From NCBI GenBank assembly GCA_030039095.1, contig JASHQP010000217.1:1-28107 (forward strand): a stretch of DNA of 28,107 bases, given 5' to 3'. Position 1 is the stretch's first letter. Every line of letters starts with the position of its first letter. Made by a program: the position numbers and the translations under genes. The stretch comes from Streptosporangiaceae bacterium (GTDB lineage Bacteria; Actinomycetota; Actinomycetes; Streptosporangiales; Streptosporangiaceae). Of this stretch, positions 21,993-28,107 are shown one piece after another. Under the pieces are notes generated by a model. It was given only the letters and a program-made list of their open reading frames with translations. It ran no database searches and was not told the DNA's origin.

Positions 21993-24485
21993 CTGGCCGA
22001 CGTCGGTCACCCGGATGACGGCCGCGCCCGTCTCATCCGAGGCGGTCAGGTCGACGACCGCGCTGATGCCCCAGTCGTGGTCGCCCGCCGGGTCGTCGAA
22101 GATCTGCCGCACCGACCAGTAGTTGCGCTCTCTCTTGATGATCAGCATTGTGGAACCACGGGCGTCCGGCCCGGTGCCGATGTCGTCGTGCTCTTGGAAG
22201 TACGGCTCGAGCGCGTTCGCCCAGGCTCCGGCGTCCCAGCCATCGCCTCCGTCCAGTTCCCCCAGGTCGGCGTACCGGCGCAGCGCCGCAAGCTCGACCC
22301 GGCGGAACAGGGCGTTGCGCACCAGCACCCGGAACGCGCGCGGGTTGCCGGTCACGGCGGGCGGCCGCTCGTCGATCGCCGTCTCGGGCTCGGCGGCGGG
22401 GTCGCGCAGCTTGGACCACTCGTCGATCAGGCTGGAGTCGGTCTGCCGCACCAGCTCGCCGAGCCACTCGATCAGGTCGGCGAGCTCCTCGGTCCTGGCC
22501 TCCTCGGGCACGGTCTGGCGCAGCGCCTTGTACGCCTGGGCCAGGTAGCGCAGCACCACGCCCTCGCACCGGGACAGCCCGTAGAAGCCGATGTACTCGG
22601 TGAACGTCATCGCCCGCTCGTACATGTCCCGCGCCACCGACTTGGGCGCGAGCCGGTGATCGGCGACCCACGGATGCCCCTGCCGGTAGATCTCGTACGC
22701 GCCGTCGAGCAGGTCGGCCAGCGGCATCGGGTAGCTGACCGACTCGAGCAGCTCCATCCGCTCGTCGTAGGAGATGCCGTCGGCCTTCATCTGTGCCACG
22801 GCCTCGCCCCTGGCCCTGAACTGCTGCGCCGACAGGACCTGCCGCGGGTCGTCGAGTGTGGCCTCGATGACCGACAGGACGTCGAGCGGGTAGGTGGGAG
22901 CTTCCCGTTCAAGCAACTCGATCGCCGCCAGCGCCAGCGGGGACAGCGGCTGGTTCAGCGCGAAGTCGTCCTGCAGGTCCACGGTGAGCCGCCAGCGCCG
23001 GCTCTGCTCGTCCGGCTCGTCCAGGCGCTCGACCACTCCCCCGGCCAGCAGCGCGCGGTAGATCGCGAACGCGCGCCGGATGTGACGGCGCTGCGCCACG
23101 GGAGTCTCGTCGTTGTCCGTGAGCAGATGGCGCATTGCCCCGAACGCGTCGCCGGGCCGGCCGATCACGTTCAGCAGCATGGCGTGGCTGACGGCGAAAC
23201 TCGATTGCAGCGGCTCGGGTTCGGCGGCGACCAGCCGGTCGAACGTGGGCCGGCCCCAGGACACGAACCCGGGCGCTGGCTTCCTGCGCACGACCTTGCG
23301 CCGCTTCTTCGGGTCGTCGCCGGCCTTGGCCAGCGCCTTCTCGGTCTCGATCACGTGCTCGGGCGCCTGGACCACCACGTAGCCGGTGGTGTCGAACCCG
23401 GCGCGGCCCGCGCGCCCGGCGATCTGGTGGAACTCGCGCGCCTGCAGCAGCCGGGTCTTGGTCCCGTCGTACTTGGACAGCGCGGTGAGCAGCACCGTGC
23501 GGATCGGCACGTTGATGCCGACGCCGAGGGTGTCGGTGCCGCAGATGACCTTCAGCAGGCCGGCCTGGGCGAGCGTCTCCACCAGCCGCCGGTACCTCGG
23601 CAGCATGCCCGCGTGGTGCACCCCGATGCCGTGGCGGACCAGCCGGGACAGGGTCCTGCCGAAGCCTGCGGTGAACCGGAAGTTGCCGATCAGGTCGGCG
23701 ATCGCGTCCTTCTCCGAACGGGTACACACGTTGACGCTCATCAGCGCCTGGGCCTGCTCGATCGCGGCGGCCTGGGTGAAGTGCACGATGTAGACCGGAG
23801 CCTGCCGGGTGGCCAGCAGTTCCTCGACGGTCTCGTGCAGCGGCGTCATCACGTACGAGAACAGCAGCGGCACCGGGCGCTCTGCCGAGCGGACCACGGC
23901 GGCCGGCCGGCCGGTGCGCCGGGTCAGGTCGGCCTCGAAGCGGGTGACGTCGCCCAGCGTCGCCGACATCAGCAGGAACTGGGCCCGGGGCAGCTCGACC
24001 AGCGGAACCTGCCAGGCCCAGCCGCGGTCCGGGTCGGCGTAGAAGTGGAACTCGTCCATGATCACCTGGCCGACGTCGGCGTCGGCCCCGTCCCGCAGCG
24101 CGATGTTCGCCAGGATCTCCGCGGTGCAGCAGATGATCGGCGCGGTCGCGTTCACGCTCGCGTCGCCGGTCATCATGCCGACGTTTTCGGGTGAGAACGC
24201 GTCGCACAGCGCGAAGAACTTCTCCGACACCAGCGCCTTGACCGGCGCCGTGTAGAAGCTGCGCTGGCCCCGGGCCAGCGCGGCGAAGTGCGCCCCGGCC
24301 GCCACCAGGCTCTTGCCGGACCCGGTCGGGGTCGACAGGATCACGTTGGCGCCCGACACGATCTCGATCAGCGCCTCTTCCTGGTGCGGGTACAGCGAAA
24401 GGCCCTGGGTCTTTGCCCAGCCTTCAAAGGCGTTGAAGAGATCGTCGGGCTCGCTGGTCTCGGGCAGCAGTTCGTTCAGCGTCAT
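21987..24485 (-). CDS. DEAD/DEAH-box helicase with DUF3516 C-terminal domain
   Basis: An 832-aa superfamily-2 helicase. Walker A is TPTGSGKS (52-59), Walker B DEFH (144-147), motif III SAT (174-176), and motif VI QIAGRAGRAG lies in the second RecA domain. GTDTLGVGINVPIRTV resembles Ski2/Mtr4-like RNA helicases. The C-terminal half is the DUF3516 region (QQFRARGEAVAQMKADGISYDERMELLE, then FTEYIGFYGLSRCEGVVLRYL), found with this helicase core in actinobacteria. The role is probably RNA handling or turnover, not catabolism. No ribosome site, but a TATAAC -10 lies 9 bases before the ATG, indicating a leaderless transcript. A housekeeping-type gene bordering the catabolic region. Confidence 0.92.
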   Translation of the reverse strand: MTLNELLPETSEPDDLFNAFEGWAKTQGLSLYPHQEEALIEIVSGANVILSTPTGSGKSLVAAGAHFAALARGQRSFYTAPVKALVSEKFFALCDAFSPENVGMMTGDASVNATAPIICCTAEILANIALRDGADADVGQVIMDEFHFYADPDRGWAWQVPLVELPRAQFLLMSATLGDVTRFEADLTRRTGRPAAVVRSAERPVPLLFSYVMTPLHETVEELLATRQAPVYIVHFTQAAAIEQAQALMSVNVCTRSEKDAIADLIGNFRFTAGFGRTLSRLVRHGIGVHHAGMLPRYRRLVETLAQAGLLKVICGTDTLGVGINVPIRTVLLTALSKYDGTKTRLLQAREFHQIAGRAGRAGFDTTGYVVVQAPEHVIETEKALAKAGDDPKKRRKVVRRKPAPGFVSWGRPTFDRLVAAEPEPLQSSFAVSHAMLLNVIGRPGDAFGAMRHLLTDNDETPVAQRRHIRRAFAIYRALLAGGVVERLDEPDEQSRRWRLTVDLQDDFALNQPLSPLALAAIELLEREAPTYPLDVLSVIEATLDDPRQVLSAQQFRARGEAVAQMKADGISYDERMELLESVSYPMPLADLLDGAYEIYRQGHPWVADHRLAPKSVARDMYERAMTFTEYIGFYGLSRCEGVVLRYLAQAYKALRQTVPEEARTEELADLIEWLGELVRQTDSSLIDEWSKLRDPAAEPETAIDERPPAVTGNPRAFRVLVRNALFRRVELAALRRYADLGELDGGDGWDAGAWANALEPYFQEHDDIGTGPDARGSTMLIIKRERNYWSVRQIFDDPAGDHDWGISAVVDLTASDETGAAVIRVTDVGQL

Positions 24486-24494
24486 GTTCTGTCA

Positions 24495-24500
24495 GTTATA
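24495..24500 (-). promoter_or_regulatory. -10 element for the helicase gene (leaderless)
   Basis: TATAAC on the minus strand ends 9 bases before ATG 24485, so transcription should start within about two bases of the codon. There is no recognisable -35 at the right distance and no Shine-Dalgarno sequence. Confidence 0.4.
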
Positions 24501-24536
24501 GCGCCGCCCGGCGCCCGCTCATTCCGCCGCACGCAC

Positions 24537-25265
24537 TCAGGAAGCGGGGGTCCCGGCGTGGCGGCGGGTGGGGAGGTGGCGCTGCAGGAACTCCTCGGTG
24601 CGCTGCCACGCCCGCGCCGCCGCGTCGGGCACGTGGAACATCTCGGACTTGCGGTTGTGGAACGCGTGCCCGGCGTCCTCCTCGACGTGAACCTCCACGT
24701 TCGGCTTGCCGGTCGCGGCGGCCTCGACGCGCGCCACCTGGTCCCGCGGGATGTACGGGTCGCTGCCGCCGTACTGGAACTGCACCGGGGCGGTGATCTG
24801 GCCGAGCAGCTCGAGGCTGTCCTGCACCCCGGAGCCGTAGTAGGAGACCAGCGCGGCGACCTCGGTCTGCCCGGCGACGAAGTAGGCGACCGTGCCGCCC
24901 AGGCAGAACCCGATCACGCCGATGCCGCCGTCGACCTCGGGCAGTTGCCTCAGGTGGCTGAGCGCGGCCACCGAGTCGGCGACGCCCTGCTGGAAGTCGA
25001 ACCGCTGGCCCATCTCCAGCGACCTGGCCAGGCCCTCCTGATCATGTTTGGCGTCGAAGCCGGGCTCCAGGCGCCAGAACAGGTCCGGGGCTGCGACCAC
25101 GTAGCCAAGGCCGGCCAGATCCTCGGCTACGGCACGGATGTACTCGCTGATCCCGAAGATCTCCTGGATCAGCAGCAGCCCCGGGCCGCTGCCGTCCTCG
25201 GGGAGCCACACCGGCAGGTCAAAGGCGCCGCCCGGCACCTCGACCGACTCAACGCGGGACGACAT
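24537..25265 (-). CDS. Dienelactone hydrolase family protein
   Basis: A 242-aa alpha/beta hydrolase of the dienelactone hydrolase family. The nucleophile elbow GFCLGG contains Cys121, the acid is Asp169 in GGSDPYIP, and the base is His200 in AGHAFHN; Glu36 in IQEIFG matches the residue that interacts with the Cys in the resting enzyme. Members open lactones or cleave esters in ring-cleavage pathways, though many paralogues have unknown substrates. Start ATG 25265 with AGGAGG directly upstream. It follows the DUF2237 gene by 27 bases and is likely co-transcribed with it. Cytoplasmic; no signal peptide. Confidence 0.9.
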   Translation of the reverse strand: MSSRVESVEVPGGAFDLPVWLPEDGSGPGLLLIQEIFGISEYIRAVAEDLAGLGYVVAAPDLFWRLEPGFDAKHDQEGLARSLEMGQRFDFQQGVADSVAALSHLRQLPEVDGGIGVIGFCLGGTVAYFVAGQTEVAALVSYYGSGVQDSLELLGQITAPVQFQYGGSDPYIPRDQVARVEAAATGKPNVEVHVEEDAGHAFHNRKSEMFHVPDAAARAWQRTEEFLQRHLPTRRHAGTPAS

Positions 25266-25292
25266 GGTGACCTCCTGGTGATGTGGTGCCGC

Positions 25293-25685
25293 TCACTCCT
25301 CGAGCGCGCCGGGGCTGGACGGGACGTCGATGGCGTGCTCTTGCAGCGCGGCCAGGGGCACGACGTCGAGCGCCCGCTCGTGGGTGGACGCCAGCACCAC
25401 GTAGGCGGCGGCGCCGTCCCGGTGGGCCCGCAGCCAGTTCGCCGCCGTCACGCACCAGCGGTCGCCGGGGACGAGCCCGGGGAACTGGTACTCGGGCATG
25501 GGGGTGGTCAGGTCGTTGCCGATCCGGCGCTGGTGCTCGAGGAACTCGGCGGTCACGACCGCGCAGATCGTGTGGCTGCCCAGGTCCTCGGGCCCGGTGT
25601 TGCAGCACCCGTCCCGGTAGAACCCGGTGACCGGGTCGTCGCCGCACGGCTCGAGCTCGCCGCCCAGCACGTTGCGATCGGCCAT
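25293..25685 (-). CDS. DUF2237 family protein
   Basis: A 130-aa protein matching DUF2237: RNVLGGELEPCG at the start, DPVTGFYRDGCCNTG, then GSHTICAVVTAEFLEHQRRIGNDLTTP and PGDRWCVTAANWLRA. The conserved Cys residues suggest a metal or redox role, but the family has no established function that I know of. ATG 25685 was chosen because the family motif begins within five residues; GTG 25703 would add six residues. CATACT, six bases upstream, could be a -10 for a leaderless transcript. It lies between a long hairpin and the dienelactone hydrolase gene. Confidence 0.85.
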   Translation of the reverse strand: MADRNVLGGELEPCGDDPVTGFYRDGCCNTGPEDLGSHTICAVVTAEFLEHQRRIGNDLTTPMPEYQFPGLVPGDRWCVTAANWLRAHRDGAAAYVVLASTHERALDVVPLAALQEHAIDVPSSPGALEE

Positions 25686-25737
25686 GCCAAGAGTATGACC
25701 CACCGCCCGGCGCCCCTTCGCGAGAGGGTTCCGCAGC

Positions 25738-25785
25738 GATCTTGGTCAAAACACGTCGTCATGGCAGCAGTTTCTGACCAAGATC
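25738..25785. repeat. Long inverted repeat between NPD and DUF2237 genes
   Basis: GATCTTGGTCA (25738-25748) is the exact complement of TGACCAAGATC (25775-25785). The stem continues with AAAC (25749-25752) against GTTT (25770-25773) after a one-base bulge, leaving a 17-base loop. It lies 16 bases after the NPD-type gene's stop and 50 bases before the DUF2237 start (all minus strand). It could end the upstream operon's transcript, serve as an operator, or be one copy of a dispersed palindromic element. Confidence 0.7.
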
Positions 25786-25800
25786 TCCTGAAGTGTGCGG

Positions 25801-26904
25801 TCAGCGGAGGTCGCCGAGGCGGCTCAGGGTTTCGTCGGCTTCACGGAGCAGGGTGGCGATCACGTCGGCCACCGGGCGGACCTCGTTCATGCGGCCGACG
25901 ATCTGGCCGACCGGCATCGGCACGACGTCCGGCTGGCCGGAGCGCATCAGCCTCTGGTGCGCCTCGCTCACGAGCAGGTTCTGCAGGGGCATCGGCAGCG
26001 GCTCGGGAGCGTCCGGTTCCTCCCACGCCCGCGTCCAGCGGTTCTTCAGCAGCCGGGCCGGCTTGCCGCTGTAGATCCGTGAGCGCACGGTATCCGACGA
26101 CGTCGCGGCCAGCAGCGCCTCCCGCACCGCGGGCATGGCCGCGCCGTACGTGTACTCCTCGGTGGTGAGCCACGCCGAGCCCATCCACACGCCCACGGCC
26201 CCGAGCGCGAGCGCCGCGGCGACCTGACGGCCGCAGCCGATCCCGCCCGCGGCGAGCACCGGCGCGCGCGCCCCGACCGCGTCGGCGATCTCCGGCACCA
26301 GCACCATGCTCGCGATCTCGCCGGTGTGACCGCCCGCCTCGTAGCCCTGGGCCACGACGATGTCCACGCCGCTGGCGATGTGGCGCCGGGCGTGCTCCGC
26401 CTTCCCGGCCAGCGCCGCGACCAGCATGCCGCGCTCGTGGGCGCGCTCGATCACCTCGGGGGGCGGCGAGCCGAGCGCGTTCGCGATCAGCCGGGCTCGG
26501 TGGGTAAGGGCCACGTCAACGTGCTGCCGGGCCACCGAGTGCAGCCAGCCGAGGACCCCGCCGCCGGCCGGGGAGCCGTCGGGCAGCGGCGGGACACCGA
26601 GCTCGAGCAGCGTCTGCTCGACGAAGTCCCGGTGCCCGGCGGGGATCATGTTGCTCAGGTCTGTCTGGCCGCCCTCGGTGGGCACCCGGGCGGGCATCAC
26701 CACGTCCACGCCGTACGGGCGGCCGGCGGTGTTCGCGTCCATCCAGGTCAGGACGCTGTCGAGCTCGTCGGCGTCGTTGAAGCGCACGCAGCCGAGCACG
26801 CCGAGACCACCGGAGCGGCTGATCGCCGCGGCCACGTGCTCGGAGGGGCTGAACCCGACGATCGGATGCTCGATGCCGAGCAGCGGGCACAGTGGCGTCC
26901 TCAT
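25801..26904 (-). CDS. NPD-type flavin oxidoreductase (nitronate monooxygenase/enoyl reductase-like)
   Basis: A 367-aa TIM-barrel flavoprotein. It starts MRTPLCPLLGIEHPIVGF, has SGVDIVVAQGYEAGGHTGEIASMVLVPEI with the usual active-site His in GGHTG, then APVLAAGGIGCGRQVAAALALGAVGVWMGSAWL, the FMN phosphate site. The family includes 2-nitropropane dioxygenase, but in actinobacterial steroid clusters a relative (IpdC, Rv3553) acts as an oxidoreductase on ring-derived CoA esters. The neighbour here is a CoA ligase, so a reductase acting on an acyl-CoA is a reasonable guess. ATG 26904 overlaps the stop of that ligase as ATGA, so they are coupled; a start at 26946 would overlap it by 46 bases. Confidence 0.88.
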   Translation of the reverse strand: MRTPLCPLLGIEHPIVGFSPSEHVAAAISRSGGLGVLGCVRFNDADELDSVLTWMDANTAGRPYGVDVVMPARVPTEGGQTDLSNMIPAGHRDFVEQTLLELGVPPLPDGSPAGGGVLGWLHSVARQHVDVALTHRARLIANALGSPPPEVIERAHERGMLVAALAGKAEHARRHIASGVDIVVAQGYEAGGHTGEIASMVLVPEIADAVGARAPVLAAGGIGCGRQVAAALALGAVGVWMGSAWLTTEEYTYGAAMPAVREALLAATSSDTVRSRIYSGKPARLLKNRWTRAWEEPDAPEPLPMPLQNLLVSEAHQRLMRSGQPDVVPMPVGQIVGRMNEVRPVADVIATLLREADETLSRLGDLR

Positions 26905-28107
26905 GGGGTGTCCGCCGGGTGGCTCGCGGCGTGGCGGTGCGCCCACGCGTAGTCGGGCTTCCCGGCCGGGCCGCGGCTGATGGCGTCCACCAGCCAGATG
27001 CAGCGCGGGACCTTGTACCCGGCGATCTGCCCGCGCACGTGCTCCTCGATCGCGGGCAGGTCGGCGGCGCGGCCGTCACGCAACTGCACCAGCGCCGCGA
27101 CCCGCTGCCCGAGCAGTTCGTCCGGAATCCCGATGACCAGCGCGTCGAACACGTCCGGGGAGGACTTCAGCGCACCCTCGACCTCCTCGGGAAAGACCTT
27201 CTCGCCGCCGGTATTCACGCACGTGTTGCCCCGGCCCAGCAAGGTCACCGTGCCGTCGTCCTCGACCCGGGCCAGGTCGCCCGGCACCGCGTACCGCCTG
27301 CCGTCCACCTCGGCCAGCATCGCCGCGGTCTTCACCGGGTCCTTGTAGTAGCCCAGCGGCACGTGCCCGCCCCTGGCGAGCCGGCCGATCTGACCGGGAG
27401 ACGCCCGCTTGCCCTCGTCGTCCAGCACGATGACGTCGGGCGCCGGCGTGACGGTCGGCCCGCCACGCTGCTTGACGCCGGGGGTGACCAGGCCGATGCC
27501 GGTGATGCCGGTCTCGGTGGAGCCCGTCGCGTCGGTGAGGAAGACGCCCGGCAGCGCCGCGGCGAAGGCGTCCTTGACCGGCGCGGAGAACAGCGCCCCG
27601 CTCGACGAAATGGCCAGCATCGACGAGGCGTCGTAGTCACCCTCGCGGTACGCCTCGATCAGCGGCCGGCCCATCGCGTCGCCGACGATGAAGAGCAGGT
27701 TGGCCTTGTGCCGCTCGACCGCGCGCCAGACCTCGTGCGCGTCGAACCGCGGCGGCAGGATCACCGTGTCCCCGGCGAACAACGCCGCGAGCATGGCCAC
27801 CTGCGCCGCGCCGTGGATGAGCGGCGCCGCGGTGAGCCGGACCGCCCCGCCCGACTCCAGCCCCTTCCGGGACTGTTCCCACTCGTCAGCGAGCGGTACG
27901 CCGGTCAGGAAGTCGATGCCGCCGGCGAGGGTGCGCCAGATGTCCTCGTGACGCCACATGACGCCCTTCGGGTATCCGGTGGTCCCGCCGGTGTAGATGA
28001 TGTAGACGTCGTCGTTGCTGCGCGGCGCGAAGTCGCGAGCGGGCGAGCCGGCTGCCAGCGCCGCCGCGTACTCGGTCGCGTCACCGATGCCGGCGTCGCT
28101 GCCGTCC
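26901..28107 (-). CDS. Acyl-CoA synthetase, FadD19-like, N-terminal part outside window
   Basis: An open frame enters from the right edge; about 401 C-terminal residues are present. The AMP-binding P-loop YIIYTGGTTGYPKGV is encoded near 27960-28010 and runs on into MWRHEDIWRTLAGG, so the ATG at 27959 is internal. Later motifs are TGSTETGITG, GDLARVEDDGTV with the hinge following, and the catalytic-lysine region GPAGKPDYAW. The MWRHEDIW and GGIDFLTGVPLADEW blocks resemble mycobacterial FadD17/FadD19, ligases for long or steroid side-chain acids. It activates a carboxylate to acyl-CoA via an adenylate. Coupled by a four-base overlap to the NPD-type gene. The family is firm; the FadD19 comparison is from memory and not confirmed. 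Confidence 0.88.
   Translation of the reverse strand, partial: DGSDAGIGDATEYAAALAAGSPARDFAPRSNDDVYIIYTGGTTGYPKGVMWRHEDIWRTLAGGIDFLTGVPLADEWEQSRKGLESGGAVRLTAAPLIHGAAQVAMLAALFAGDTVILPPRFDAHEVWRAVERHKANLLFIVGDAMGRPLIEAYREGDYDASSMLAISSSGALFSAPVKDAFAAALPGVFLTDATGSTETGITGIGLVTPGVKQRGGPTVTPAPDVIVLDDEGKRASPGQIGRLARGGHVPLGYYKDPVKTAAMLAEVDGRRYAVPGDLARVEDDGTVTLLGRGNTCVNTGGEKVFPEEVEGALKSSPDVFDALVIGIPDELLGQRVAALVQLRDGRAADLPAIEEHVRGQIAGYKVPRCIWLVDAISRGPAGKPDYAWAHRHAASHPADTP

Noticed and set aside
22077..24194. Very long plus-strand frame opposite the helicase
   Set aside because: Composition is the antisense image of a GC3-rich gene; the minus strand has complete helicase motifs and this frame has none.
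1..28107. CRISPR array, prophage, integrase, toxin-antitoxin or defence genes
   Set aside because: No regularly spaced repeats, recombinase, transposase or recognised defence proteins were found; the helicase is the DUF3516 type and has no defence partners beside it.

Overview
The window is about 28.1 kb of very GC-rich DNA with almost exclusively G or C at third codon positions, frequent GTG starts and several apparently leaderless genes. Together with deazaflavin (F420)-type enzymes, an NDMA-dependent (mycofactocin-type) alcohol dehydrogenase and KstR-like operators, this points to a soil-type actinobacterium. The sequence alone does not fix the genus. I see no rRNA, tRNA, CRISPR array, insertion sequence or prophage. 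Both ends cut a gene.

Layout. 1-863: end of a PHP-domain metallohydrolase. 890-2205: a Ddn-like (DUF385) reductase and a divergent TetR regulator sharing a small intergenic region full of TGCTCT-type repeats. 2239-4164: a possible 36-aa ORF, a hypothetical protein, and a divergent luciferase-like F420 oxidoreductase. 4161-7621: a zinc alcohol dehydrogenase facing two short-chain dehydrogenases and a PPOX/F420-type flavoprotein, with a degenerate KstR-like box between the two directions. 7668-8786: a stand-alone MetE-C-like zinc methyl/thiol transferase. 8849-9257: a gene-poor spacer with a broken small ORF. 9258-10748: a DUF2252 protein with kinase-like motifs. 10791-16897: aldehyde dehydrogenase, a lipoprotein peptide/nickel-type binding protein and a pair of acyl-CoA dehydrogenases that look like FadE26/FadE27. 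Perfect TAGAACACGTTCTA boxes stand in front of the aldehyde dehydrogenase and in front of the fadE pair. 17012-18956: a second MetE-C-like protein and a GntR/FCD regulator whose promoters share the same operator-like sequence. 19171-21992: an MFS exporter, then a PadR regulator overlapping a DUF1707 membrane protein. 21987-24485: a DEAD-box helicase of the DUF3516 type. 24537-28107: a minus-strand group with dienelactone hydrolase, DUF2237, an NPD-type flavin oxidoreductase and a FadD19-like acyl-CoA ligase that runs off the window.

How it fits together. The KstR-type sites, FadE26/27-like pair, Hsd4A-like SDR, FadD19-like ligase, alcohol and aldehyde dehydrogenases and several flavin or F420 oxidoreductases form a coherent set for oxidising an aliphatic side chain to an acid, activating it with CoA and beta-oxidising it. 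A steroid or other isoprenoid side chain is the best guess, made by analogy with the mycobacterial KstR regulon. The least expected component is the pair of MetE-C-like zinc proteins. One sits next to the KstR-type genes. The other appears to have its own GntR repressor and has lost one predicted zinc ligand. They may act on a thiol (mycothiol- or coenzyme M-like) conjugate rather than on homocysteine, and they are the best candidate here for undescribed chemistry.
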